In this document: positions 9,521 to 20,065 of the stretch, piece by piece
How positions within the stretch are numbered: the stretch's first letter is position 1
Layout of the letters: each line of letters starts with the position of its first letter
From: Limnanthes douglasii subsp. nivea
Taxonomy: Eukaryota > Streptophyta > Magnoliopsida > Brassicales > Limnanthaceae
Reading direction: 5' to 3'
Length of the DNA stretch: 64,000 nucleotides
Assembly (NCBI GenBank): GCA_036936605.1
Contig: JAUPFV010000002.1
Location: 202,205,273-202,269,272 of the forward strand
The notes under the pieces: model-generated
Told to the model about the DNA's origin: nothing
Databases searched by the model: none
The model's input: only the letters and a program-made list of their open reading frames with translations
Program-made: the position numbers and the translations under genes

Positions 9521-12518
9521 TTAAGGTTGAGCCTTTGAAAATGGCTCACCTTCATACACCTTCTTGCTTTTGGAGTCGATTTTCCCTTCGTCTAACTTCT
9601 TGCCTTTGGGATCGTCTTTCTCTTCATCTGGGCTCTCCCCGGTATGCTCTTCATCATTGGATGAGGACGCACTGGAGACTCCATCCTGATACTCTTCGGC
9701 TATTGTATGATATGGAAGGTCATCATCGTCTACATAACGCCACAAGTCCCCTAGGTTCCTCTTCGGATATTTTTCATGAAAGAGTAGAACCATGTCAGAC
9801 CTCACCTTCTCAATCAATAGCTTTTCGCTTTTAATCATCTGGTTGGCATAGGCATTGATCCTGGCTTGGATCGTGGCCTCTTGATCCCTTAACAAAGTGG
9901 TTTTCTCCTCGGCAGCCTTGGATGCTCCATTCTCAAGAGCAATTTTGTCAGTAGTTAGGTTGGTGATAATCTTGTCCTTTGCCTTGGTCTCTTCTTTTGA
10001 GTCACTAAGGTCTTTCTCTACTCCGGACAACTTTTCCCGGAGGTCTCTGATGGTTTCCTCTAGAGTAGAAACTTTTGTGTTGCTTTCCTCCTGATTCTTC
10101 TTCAACTCCTCATTTGCTTCCTTTAGCATGTCAGCATTGGCAGTAGCAGTGCGAAGGTCTTCGGACAACTTTTCCTTCTCAGACTTAAGGTCTTTGATGG
10201 TGTCTGCTTGACTCCGAACTTGTCTCTCCAGTGTAAGTACCGGCTGCACATTGCTTAGCAAGGAGTGGGCTATGGTGTCCTTTTCACTAGAGACAATGAA
10301 AGTCTTACCATTGAAGTTGACGGTGTTAGAGCTGCTCGGAGGAACGTAGGGCCCTGCGAAGTCGTCTCTGGGGAGGTTGAGGAAGTATTCGCCAAGTTCA
10401 CCAAGACCGGTGATGTCTACTTCATCAATGTTGAGCTCTCCTCCCTCAACTTCATCAATATGAAAGTCCCTTCGGATCTCTTTAGCATGTGTTAGGTCAG
10501 AAGGGTCAGCCTGGAAAGAAGGCTCCGGATCCCGGATAGCAAGCTCATCTCCCTTAACAGACTTTTTCTTCTTGGCTGCCCGGTCTGCCCCTTCACTCCC
10601 CTGCTTGCGATTCCTCTTGGAAGCCCTTGGAGGTTTTGGGAGGTCTGCTTCCTGCCTTTCGGACTCTTGCTCCACTACCTGCAAAAGAGCAGCATCGATT
10701 TGGCTCTGAGCCGGCCCCTCCGGGTCTGTTGGAGCATCCTTCTCAGCATCAGCAGGATTAGCATTGCTCACCACCTTTTTGCCTTTCTTCTTGCCCTTCA
10801 TTTTGCTTGGGGATTTTGCCCGGCCTGGCAGGAAGAGTGTCCCATCTGCTTCATGGGACCTCTTAAGCACTGTGTCCGGAGAAGGTTGGGTGGTGAGCTC
10901 CTCCCAAGTTAGGTCTCTCTGACCTGTGGTGTTCCACAGGTGAGACCTTTCCAGATTTCCACTAGTGAAGGCATTGTGGAATCGGTTCCCCCAGTTCTCT
11001 GCAGACCAGGCATTGATTTTGCCACAAGTGACCTGTCCGGCCTTCAAGTAATCACCGAACTCCTTAGGCAGTTTTGTTAAGACAAAAGAAAGATCAATTA
11101 ATTTAAAACCAACTTTAAGAAGGAAGAAGTAGACAAGGATTTAAAATGGGAGACTTACGATCACTCCTCCACCTGCTTCTGAGGAGGCTTGGGTTCTCTC
11201 CGGACTTGATCTTCTCTCCGTTTTCCCAAGCGCCACTGACGAACAAAAACTGGCTCCTCCATTTACTCTCAGACTCCAATAGATCATCAACAGCTTTGAA
11301 ACTGTCCCCCATATTGAAGTGGTAGAAGGGGAATTGGTGATGTTTGCAAAGATTGGCCACTGCATCAAACTCTTCCATAGGAAGAGGGATCCCGGACAGC
11401 CTTGATGCCATGATGCATGACATCAGAGTATACCAAGCGTTGGGGCTCAGCTGGCTCGGACAGAGTTTGATCAGATGAAAATATCTGACAATCTCTGGGT
11501 CCAATGGGAATCTGAGTCCCCAATTAAGTAGCTCCGTGAAGATGACTAGTTTATTCAGCTTGCAATCCATAGGAGTTTCGGGATCTATGGGAATCCTTAT
11601 CTTCACATTTTCTGGGATCCCCCATTTTGTGCGCATTCGACCTAGTTCAGCCGTATGGATGAAAGCATACTTGGTCTTCTGTAAGGCCAAGAGATATTTA
11701 AGTTCGACCCTGTGAAAACAAGGCCCTACCTTCCCTTCGAGACACTCCGGCAGCTCCGGATGCCTCAAGCACAGTTTTTCTTTACCCTTATCTTTTTTGG
11801 CAGCAACAGTGTTACTAGTCTGACCGGATGGCTCAGACTCAAAAGGGACTTCCTCAACAGAGTCCTCCATTCTTTCCTCCATGATCGTAGGAGGAATATC
11901 AGTTGCAGTGGCCCGGGGAGGATTCAAACTTGGCTCAGCCTGGCTTCCGGACTGCTGGTTTTCAGTGTTTTCTTGACTTCTAGTCTCAGGCTGGGGCTCT
12001 GAGGCAGAAGTCTCTCTCTGAAGTGCTAGGCTGCTAGCCTCCGGACCGGGTAGTCTTTCCCAGGGAGCTCTGATAGGCACTTCAGACCCAGAGCTACTAT
12101 TTTTTGCCCCCGATTTTGAGGGAGTGTTCTTAGAGGCTTGTCCCTTAACCAGCCGACTCTTTCTTCGATTGACTGACATCTCCGGGGAGTTCTCTATATC
12201 TGATCCCATCGTTATGAAGGGTGAGGGTTTTTTGAAGCTGGTGCCAGTTGCTCCTGGTTCAACGATGGATTCTGATTCCTGAACAGAGGAACCAGAGATG
12301 ATGGGGGAAAGGCTAGGTTGGAATAACTTTCTAGGCTTAGTGCCTTTGGAGGAGGAAGATCCTCGATCCGACTCTGCAGCAGAGGAGACTGGTCTGTCAA
12401 CGGGCGAAGTAGGTAACCCTGCAGCGATTCGCCTTTCCTTCTCAACTTTTTGTGCCTTCTCCAACTCATAAAGGTTGAGCCACCCGCCTTTGATCAAAGC
12501 AGTCCTTGCTGTAAACAT
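9521..12518 (-). CDS. Antisense gene of the Tat element (unknown function; retrotransposon-associated plant protein)
   Basis: The N-terminal ORF (12518 to about 11159) starts MFTARTALIKGGWLNLYELE. It has a long Ser/Pro-rich low-complexity part and then a conserved globular region (CFHRVELKYLLALQKTKYAF, NWGLRFPLDPEIVRYFHLI, LSPNAWYTLMSCI) like proteins annotated in plants as 'putative gypsy-type transposon' domain. The second ORF (about 11112 to 9521) has basic segments, a heptad-like coiled coil (LKSEKEKLSEDLRTATANAD) and an acidic Lys-rich end. A GTAAGT donor at 11158 and a pyrimidine-rich acceptor ending AAAG at 11113 join them in frame (983 aa). The implied intron is only 46 nt, short for a plant, so a frameshift is an alternative. 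It lies on the strand opposite to gag-pol and has its own TATA box upstream. No stops occur, unlike pol. Confidence 0.75.
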
Positions 12519-12616
12519 AAACTATCAAGAAAATCTTTGCTTTAGAGAGAGAAAGTTCTAAGAAAATATGCAGAGTAAATATGAAAGAGATAGTAAAACA
12601 GTAGAGAGTGAGTCTG

Positions 12617-12625
12617 AATTTATAG
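12617..12625 (-). promoter_or_regulatory. TATA box of the antisense gene
   Basis: On the minus strand CTATAAATTC lies about 100 bp upstream of the ATG at 12518, with a CT-rich stretch (ACTCTCTACTG) about 30 bp downstream that fits a plant transcription start. No other TATA-like motif stands out between the ATG and the 3' LTR. Confidence 0.5.
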
Positions 12626-12935
12626 TAAATCTGAAAAAGCAGTTGATTCCTAGGAGAATTCGAAAAGTTTGGTAATGATTAAAAGACGGCGCTGATGTCA
12701 CCATATGTAATTAAAGAGGTTGCTTTTCGAAGAAGGTGGGTTTGAAATTCAAGGTGAAAAAACGGCTAAAGCAACCAATCAGAGTGTGACACGTGTCCCA
12801 CGAACTCTGGAAAAAACCGTTTTGAATTCGTGAAGCTTTATCTGTCCGGGTAAACCCATAGACCTGTCCGGATTGAAAACTACTTCTGACGTCGGACTGT
12901 TTTTCAGGTCTCTGACAAGAATACTTGCTCAAACA

Positions 12936-13350
12936 CCTAAAAAAAGGGCTCCTGATGAGTCCGAATTCAGCATGCTCCCTGGACGCGGACAGATCAGTCC
13001 AAGGCCACCGGACCGGACAGACCGGACAGATCACTTTGAACACTATGACCATAGGACTGTTCGAACTATGACAAAAGTACTAAAAAACCTAAACACTTCT
13101 TGACTAAGCTACTTGCTCTCCTGCTTAGAGCTCATGGGTCTTTGAACATGACCCGGGTCCATTAAACATGACCCGAAAGCCCATAAGGGCCCAAACATCA
13201 GGGTATAAATACCCAACCACCTGCATTAACTAGAGGAAATGAAAATTAACTGCTACCAAGTTGCTTAATTATCTCTCTACTCTCTACTTTAAACTCTTAA
13301 CACCCACATACTTCCTTAAAACACCAACTGAAATTACTAGCCTACCCTCA
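12936..13350 (+). repeat. Polypurine tract and truncated 3' LTR of the Tat element
   Basis: A purine tract (AAAAAAAGGG) at 12939-12948 precedes the LTR, which starts TGATGAGTCC at 12953 and contains the TATA box near 13204. It matches the 5' LTR as far as CTACCCTCA (13350) and then changes abruptly to unrelated gypsy sequence, missing the last ~20 bp. Confidence 0.88.
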
Positions 13351-14240
13351 GACTTGGCATTGCGTCCGAACGCTCAGGTACCAATCATTCCTACACATGA
13401 TCCCCCTTATTTATTTCAAAGGGTGCGGGTATATATGGGGTTAACAACCCTTTAAATTAGTTCACTTGGTTTGATTATGAGGATTTTGACAAAGCCTTTC
13501 CAATTTTGGGCCCTAACATGGTATATGATGGCACTTATTTTGAAATTTTGAAGGAAAACAATATTATATGATACTCAATAATGGGTTATGTTCGGCCAGT
13601 TTTTGAACTTGAAAGGGAGTTTAGAAACCATGGAGGGACCATTTCGAATTTTCAAGAAGAGGAGAAAAGACTCCAAGATTCTTTCAATGGAGAGAAGGCT
13701 AGAGCTGACGGTGCTACTAAGGATGCCGATACACTTACATCAGAAGTGGATAAGGCTAAAGAGGAGGTATCAAAAGTTCAAAAAGAGCTTAAGGAATTGG
13801 AGACCTTTAGTCCTAAAAAGAAACTGAATTGCAAGATCAGTTGAAGACTAGTTAGGATTTTCTTGATCGTATCACAAATGATTTTTTTTAAAGAAGACTA
13901 AAAAGGACTTGGAGGAACAAATAAAAACACTAGAAGCCAAGTCGACTTAAGAAGCTAATGACGCGACGGATACATATGTCAATGCCATAGTAGACAAACT
14001 AAATGCTCGCGATGCTTCGATAAAATCAGATATGGTTCTATTGTTTCACAAAAAGTTTCTAGATTTAAGTCTCAGATCATTGTGGGGGTTTTGTTTTAAT
14101 GAAATTTATTCCTCCGGAAATTTCTCTGGCAGATGAGATGGCCGCTTCGGAGGAGTCATCAAATGAACGTTCTGAATGAGATGCCGAAATGTGATCCAAA
14201 GAAGGAAGTTCAGATGAAAAGAAATGAATCCCAAAAAATA
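13351..14240 (+). pseudogene. Antisense ORF remnant of a third Tat element
   Basis: Fragments on the plus strand match the Tat antisense protein: a coiled-coil segment (13581-13844; RADGATKDADTLTSEVDKAK, EEVSKVQKELKELE) and, near 14000-14085, KSDMVLLFHKKFLDLSLRSLW. The latter corresponds to RSDMVLLFHEKYPKRNLGDLW in the intact gene at 9521-12518. Stops and frame changes are frequent. It lies 3' of the minus-strand integrase remnant at 15193-16625, so it belongs to the same decayed element. It is not the continuation of the element at 1-2912. Confidence 0.65.
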
Positions 14241-14439
14241 CTAAATTTAAGGAGTAACAACTCCTAATTTTAAAGTTTAAAGTCCTTGAGAGGTGCAAGA
14301 CAAATTTGTTTGTTTTTATTCGTATAGACTTTAACAAGTCCTTGGACGACCAATGAATTTTTGTAAAAACCTTCGATGTTTTATTTTTATTAGAACTCTG
14401 ATTTTCTTTATTTCATCATAAATATTTTTCAAAATAAAA

Positions 14440-15045
14440 CTTATAAGTATGCTATTCGAAGGTAAAATTAAAAATCATAATCAAGTCATTCGAAGGTAAT
14501 CCATACGAAGACAAAATTAAAAACTTATAACATTCGAAGGCAAAATTAAAACTCATAAACAAGTCATTCGAAAGTAAAATTAAAACTTAAGTCATTCGAA
14601 AGTAAAATTAAAACTTAAGTCATTCGAAGGTAATCCATTCGAAGTCAATATTAAAACTTATAAACAAGCCATTTGAAGGTAATCCATTCGAAGACAAAAT
14701 TAAAACTTATGAACAAGCCATTCGAAGGAAAAATTAATACTTAGTCCATTCGAATGCAAAATTAAAACTTAAAAACAAGCCATTCAAAAGTAATCCATTT
14801 GATGGAAAAATTAAAACTTAAGCCATTCAAAGTTAATCCATTCGAAGGAAAAATTAAAACTAAAGTTATTCGAAGGTAATCCATTCGAATGAAAAATTAA
14901 AACTTACAAACAAGCCATTCAAAGATAATTCAATCGAAGGAAAAATTAAAACTTAATCCATTCGAAGGTAATATATTTGAATATTAAATCAAAACTTACA
15001 AGCAACACATTCGAAGGTAATCCATTCGAAAACAAAATTAAACTG
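14440..15045. repeat. Degenerate tandem repeat with CATTCGAAGG core
   Basis: About a dozen imperfect units of roughly 45-55 bp built from CATTCGAAGGTAATCCATTC and AAAATTAAAACTTA. The block lies between the antisense ORF and integrase of the third Tat element, the same position as the 86-bp repeat of the first element but unrelated in sequence. Confidence 0.85.
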
Positions 15046-15192
15046 GTTGAGATGAACAATTTAAAGGCAAAAGTGATAGATTGATAAGTCGGGCACCTCG
15101 TTAAAACCTCCCCGAGCTACCAAGGTAGGAAAAAATATGTCCTTTTTGGAAATATTTACATTAAACACGGGTAAAGTAAATATTTACAAATT
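15046..15192 (-). other. Post-integrase spacer of the third Tat element
   Basis: Carries, on the minus strand, the conserved block CCTTGGTAGCTCGGGGAGG then TTTTAACGAGG (15094-15125), shared with both other Tat elements. Nothing coding is visible. Confidence 0.55.
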
Positions 15193-16625
15193 TTACTCGA
15201 GATACATTCTTAAATGCTCCACATTCTATGGGTGCCTCAATGGAATGCCTTTTCGATCAACCAATCGGTAAGTCCCACACTTAACTTTCTTCAAAACTGC
15301 ATACGGACCTTCCCGATTTGGTGCTAACTTTCCCAATTTCTTGTCTTTTGTATGTAGAAATACTTTCCTCAAAACTTGGTCCCTAATCCCAAATTCTCTT
15401 GTTTGAATCTTGGAAGCATATCTGCTTCTTATCAACCCTTGATAATGAACCATTCTTACATGGGCTGTACATTTTTTTTTTCCTCGATCAGATCAAGCTA
15501 AGTTTCCACAACCACCTTATTATCTTGTTCGGAATAATTTTGAATTCGAAAAGAAGGAATAATGGAATCTATTGGGGCAATGGAATTCATACCATATACG
15601 AGGGTGAAAGGTGATTCTTGCATTGCTGTATGTGGAGTTGTTCAATAAACCCATAATACTTCTTGTAAGTAGACGACCATTTACCTGTTGCCCCTCCAAA
15701 TTATTTTTTAAACCTTTTAAAACTTTTAGATTTACTACTTCAACTTGCCCATTGGCTTGAGGGTGAAAAGGTGAAGAGAAATGATGTCTAATTCCTCTTG
15801 AAGTACAAAAATCTTCTATTTATTGATTATCAAATTGATGACCATTATCAGTAGTAATACATCGGGGTATTCTGAACCTACAACATATGTTTGCTAGAAT
15901 GAAATTTATAACAGCCTTTGAAGTAGTTCCAAAAAGTGGTGTTGCCTCTGTCCATTTAATAAAATAATCTACAGCTATAATGATGGTACGATGTTCTCCA
16001 GATGCCATAGCCAAAAGCCCTACCAGATCGATTCCTCACCTATCAAAATGCACTGCTTCGGAAATGCTTTTCATTGGAACAACAGGAATATGAATTGCAT
16101 TGCCAAACTTCTGAAAATGGTCACACTTACTCACTAATTCCTTAGCGTCTGCCATAATGGTAGGCTAATAGTATCCTGCTAGCAAAACCCTTTTAGTCAA
16201 GGCTTTATAACCACAATGGACTCATCGCTCTCCATCATGTAGCTCGGACATGATGACTTGTGATTCTTCTGATCCAAGACATCAAACTAATGGTTTACTA
16301 AATGATTTCTTATATAATACTTCTCCGAATACTACAAACCCATGTGCTTTGGATTTCCATTTTTAGCTAGATCTTTATTTTCAGGAAGAATTCCCTTAGT
16401 AATAAAGGCTTGAATTTCATACCTCCAATCTGAATCTGACATGGTAGAAATTTGACAACTCTTTTTTATGCTGGTGTTTTTTTTGGAAAAGTCACTATTA
16501 TCAAAAGACATTAATGTACTAAAATCCATAGATCGGCTTCAGCATAGGAAATAATAGCTAAAGAATCAACCATCGAATTCTCAGCAATAGAATATGTTTG
16601 TATTTCACATTCTCGAAATACGCTG
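15193..16625 (-). pseudogene. Third Tat element: RNase H end and integrase, decayed
   Basis: Minus-strand fragments in order from 16625: the end of the second RNase H (SIAENSMVDSLAIISYAEAD), the pre-integrase linker (SDWRYEIQAFITKGILPENK), zinc-binding and core pieces (VDYFIKWTEATPL, CRFRIPRCITTDNGHQFDNQ at 15820-16014), and the C-terminal region (LGKLAPNREGPYAVLKKVK, HLRMYLE ending at 15193). Many frameshifts and stops. Gag to first RNase H are absent; the right end is lost before 16625. Confidence 0.85.
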
Positions 16626-17254
16626 ATACCTCTAATTGTCAAGAACCATCGATATATAGAATATAACTAGAAATACATCTAAAACCTTATTTGCCAAGAA
16701 CCATCGAAATACAGTGAAACACATAATCAAGCACCAAATCACTGTTTCGGGACGATAATGAACCACCTCATATTTATTTTATGGTTCATCAGAGTTTGAA
16801 ACCTTCGTCGGAATTTCACATCACCGATTTCGAGTGTCTTAGGTTTTCCAGATTCACTAGTTTAAAAGAAAATTTGATACTAAAAAAGTTATAGTTTAAA
16901 AAAAAAATTGTTTTCAACCTAAAACATTATATTTATACTAACGTACTATTATTGTTTATTTTTATGGTTGAGTCGGTCTTTGCCAATGTTATATAATAGG
17001 GCATACTGTACACTTTGAATAATAAACATAATATACAATAAACATAATATACCCTACAAAAAATAAAATGAAAATGATTCTGAGAGAGACTTTTTTATAA
17101 CTGGAATTAAAACAACGTTCTTGAGTTTGCATTGAATTTTTTCAATACTTACAATTGATCGGGGAATAGAACCATTACACTGGCCAGCTCAGAAGTACAG
17201 CTGCAGTTATATCATCCACATATTTTGGTCACCAAACACGTCGTAGAAAATTCA
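16626..17254. other. Intergenic, upstream of LHCB2 copy 1
   Basis: AT-rich sequence with a short direct duplication (ATAATATACAATAAACATAA region near 17025-17050). I see no coding or RNA gene. The distal LHCB2 promoter may extend into it. Confidence 0.4.
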
Positions 17255-17465
17255 GTCCCACGTGTAACTATATTAACCAAGATTTTCCTATACAATCATC
17301 AGAATCCACATCAAATACAATCAGCCAATTAGATGCTGCTGACATGGATATCTCAAAATCCTACATTATCTAAATATTTCAATATAAACCACCCCCATAG
17401 CGACACACAAAAACCAAGACCAGTCATTTAAACATTAGCAAAACGAGAAATCTCAACCAATAGCA
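17255..17465 (+). promoter_or_regulatory. LHCB2 copy 1 promoter and 5' UTR
   Basis: A G-box CACGTG at 17259-17264, a CCAAT motif near 17313, a GGATATC (I-box-like) element near 17346 and a TATA box (TATAAA, 17383-17388) stand in order 80-210 bp upstream of the ATG. These motif types are typical of light-regulated photosynthesis genes. The same block, without an intact G-box, precedes copy 2 at 31970-32191. Confidence 0.65.
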
Positions 17466-18389
17466 ATGACGACCTCTGCTAGCCACCAATCTGCATTTTC
17501 AGGGCAGACAGCTTTGAAGCAGTCTAATGAACTTGTCCGAAAAGTCGGTGCATTTGGTGGCGGTCGCATTACCATGCGCAGAACTGTCAAGAGTACACCT
17601 CAAAGCATATGGTAACTCATTCTTATCAATGCATCAGTTGCTAAGACTTCATATCATTTTTGTACAATATGGATCAATCCACAAGTAGTATAGAAAAACT
17701 TTAGTCTGACAATGTTGCTCATTATTTGACAATCCAGGTACGGCGAGGACAGACCCAAGTACTTGGGTCCATTCTCAGAGCAAACTCCGTCATACCTGAC
17801 AGGTGAGTTCCCTGGCGACTACGGATGGGACACCGCTGGATTATCAGCTGACCCCGAGACATTCGCCAAGAACCGTGAGCTCGAGGTTATCCATTCTAGA
17901 TGGGCAATGCTTGGTGCCCTTGGCTGTGTCTTCCCTGAACTCCTCTCAAAGAACGGTGTCAAGTTCGGGGAGGCAGTCTGGTTCAAAGCTGGATCTCAAA
18001 TCTTCTCCGAGGGTGGCCTGGATTATCTTGGAAACCCAAACCTTGTACATGCACAGAGCATTTTGGCAATCTGGGCAGTACAGGTAGTGCTCATGGGATT
18101 CGTCGAAGGATACCGCATCGGTGGTGGACCGCTCGGTGAAGGGCTCGACCCACTCTACCCAGGCGGTTCTTTTGACCCTCTTGGATTGGCTGCTGATCCT
18201 GATGCGTTTGCGGAGTTGAAGGTGAAAGAAGTCAAGAACGGACGTCTTGCAATGTTCTCCATGTTTGGATTCTTTGTCCAGGCTATTGTTACTGGAAAAG
18301 GTCCGATCGAAAACCTCTATGACCACCTTGCGGATCCGGCAGCCAACAACGCATGGGCGTACGCCACCAACTTCGTGCCTGGAAAGTGA
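17466..18389 (+). CDS. LHCB2: Light-harvesting chlorophyll a/b-binding protein LHCB2, copy 1
   Basis: Major antenna protein of photosystem II, imported into the chloroplast and inserted in the thylakoid membrane, where it binds chlorophylls a and b as LHCII trimers. Exons 17466-17611 and 17738-18389 (126-nt GT-AG intron) give 265 aa, the family's usual length. Residues 1-37 are a transit peptide. The mature N-terminus [14 protein letters not shown] is the LHCB2 signature, with the threonine phosphorylated in state transitions. Chlorophyll-binding helices carry [17 protein letters not shown] (helix B) and [19 protein letters not shown] (helix C... A side), with the Glu/Arg ligands present. The WYGEDR motif for trimer formation is intact. 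No lesion is seen. The start is fixed by the conserved N-terminus and the upstream TATA box. A copia element sits 180 bp past the stop. Confidence 0.97.
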
Positions 18390-18568
18390 AGAAACTTGAA
18401 TAAAATAGCCTATCAGGTGTAACATCGTGTAACAATTGTGCATCTGTTGAACATAGTATGCAATTTAATCAAGAGTAATGTTATACTTATCTACCTAAAT
18501 ATCTTAGGCCCTTGCAAAATCCAATACATCACCAACAAACTAATAAGAGAAAAGATAGTAGTACATAA

Positions 18569-19244
18569 TGTTGGAATATATTTATTTAATATATTTATAG
18601 ACTAATAATAATTTGGACCGATATGCTAAATAAACATATTCGGTTATTGTCTTAAGGAAGTCCAAATTAAAAGTAGTCGAGTTAATTATTTAATTAACTA
18701 AATTGGACTTATGGGTAAAAAGGCGTTATGGGCTCAAGTGTGGTAACCGGGTTGAATTTGGGCACTGTGATGAAGAGGGCCCAAATCTCAACACTTAAGC
18801 CTGAATTAATAAATCAGGGATATAAATTGAATTATCAATTTATTGGGTTATGGTCCCGGACACAAGGAAGTAACATAGGATGGGCTTTACAATGTTGGGC
18901 TTCACATTGTAAAATCTATAAATAAGGGGCTAGGTTTAGGTATTTCATCACTCTAAACCCTAATCAGAAATACGGCCGCTTCCTTAGTGTCTGGAAACCT
19001 TTTCCTTCTTCTCTAACCTGATTCTACAGGTCTCTTAGTTTCATAAACGGAATCGCCAGAGAACGTGGAATCGCTAAAGAACGCAAAAGAACGCTAGAGA
19101 ATACTAGATGGATAGCAGCAGGCAAACCCGTAAGTATTCTTAATTTTTGTTTCTTCTATAGATGAATCTAACAAAAAGGGTTTTATTATTATTTTCCGCG
19201 ATTTGTTATATATTATCTGATGCGATTTCGGATTATATATAACA
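18569..19244 (+). repeat. Copia 5' LTR
   Basis: Starts TGTTGGAATA and ends ATATATAACA. CTATAAATAAGGGGC near 18916 is a plausible TATA region. Same length and sequence as 24289-24964. Confidence 0.96.
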
Positions 19245-19246
19245 AT

Positions 19247-19260
19247 TGGTATCAGAGCCA
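19247..19260 (+). other. Copia primer-binding site
   Basis: TGGTATCAGAGCCA, complementary to the 3' end of initiator methionine tRNA, the usual primer of plant copia elements, 2 nt after the LTR. Confidence 0.93.
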
Positions 19261-19685
19261 AATAAACCCTTTTTGGATTCAGTAGAATAATCAAATTGAG
19301 ATAGACAAACATGCATATTTTTCTTAATCGTAAAGAATCCATGTCATTGGGATTATGTGTTAATTGAATTGGTAGGGCATGGATTTAGGGATTGTATGAA
19401 AAGCATGTTATGTGATTTATTGAAATTGCAATTTTTATAGTTTGGGGATTTTTTTTTTATTTCGGGTAAAATTAGGGTTTATTGATGTCTGGAATTTTTC
19501 TCCCAAAATTAGCATCAAATCAACCCTAAAATAACGAATAAAATCAAAATTATTGGGACAGTGGCTCATCGACAGCTTAACCCCTGATGTTAACGCTGAT
19601 CGAAGACTGTCCGCTGATTATCACGGTAACCGAAAAAAGAAAAAAAAAAAAAAAAAAACTGCTGCAGCAATTTGCAGCTCGTTAG

Positions 19686-19800
19686 AAATTGCAGGGGCCT
19701 GCTGGAAATTATAGCAGGGACCTACTGCAATTTCAACAAGGGTCTGCTGAAAATTACAGCAGGGGCCCGCTGGAAATAACAGCAAGTGTCTGCACTGCAC
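19686..19800 (+). repeat. About 23-bp tandem repeat of palindromic units in the copia leader
   Basis: Four to five units such as AAATTACAGCAGGGGCCCGC, each holding a near-palindrome of the form CAGCAGGGGCC(C/T)GCTG. It lies between the primer site and gag, in transcribed leader. Confidence 0.75.
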
Positions 19801-19805
19801 TGCTG

Positions 19806-19808
<3 letters not shown>

Positions 19809-19877
<69 letters not shown>
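19809..19877. repeat. T52 then A17 homopolymer palindrome
   Basis: Fifty-two T directly followed by seventeen A. It can fold back on itself. It makes a spurious poly-phenylalanine ORF. Its exact length is uncertain in any assembly. Confidence 0.9.
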
Positions 19878-20065
19878 TTAATTATTTTTTTTTTCGAAAG
19901 TACATATTTTGTTCGGAAATATATATATTGTATGTAAATTATTTCACAAGTATGTTGTGTTTGGCATGCAATTTTTTTTGTATGTTTATTTGTGAATTAA
20001 ATTGTGTGTGTGTGAATGATTAAATGACGATGCATGATTAAGGTTTCGTAGACCGGTAGGTGAAA

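Larger units (their letters stand above)
2913..13350 (+). mobile_element. Tat-lineage Ty3/gypsy LTR retrotransposon with antisense gene, nearly full length
   Basis: Order is 5' LTR (2913-3327), primer-binding site, gag, protease, reverse transcriptase, two RNase H domains, integrase, a long minus-strand gene (9521-12518), polypurine tract, 3' LTR (12953-13350). Dual RNase H and an antisense ORF between integrase and the 3' LTR are known features of Tat/Retand/Grande-type elements. The LTRs differ at roughly 8 positions plus two small indels in about 395 bp, so the insertion is fairly young. The 3' LTR stops about 20 bp short of the 5' LTR end, and the 5-bp flanks (GAAAC and GACTT) do not match, so the right end was lost by deletion or recombination. 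Pol carries several nonsense codons; the element cannot make its own proteins. Confidence 0.92.

Noticed and set aside
1..16625. The minus-strand gypsy remnants at 1-2912 and 13351-16625 as one element split by the insertion at 2913-13350
   Set aside because: The left part is cut inside pol and the right part starts in the antisense ORF, so they overlap in content and do not join; target duplications are also missing.
18728..18925. 65-aa ORF present twice (also 24448-24645)
   Set aside because: Both lie at the same place in the identical copia LTRs; it is LTR sequence, not a gene.
19861..19877. A17 run as the poly(A) tail of a LINE or processed gene
   Set aside because: It directly follows T52, lies within the copia leader, and no LINE or cDNA sequence adjoins it.
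19805..20023. Plus-strand ORF starting with poly-phenylalanine
   Set aside because: It is only the T52 homopolymer translated.
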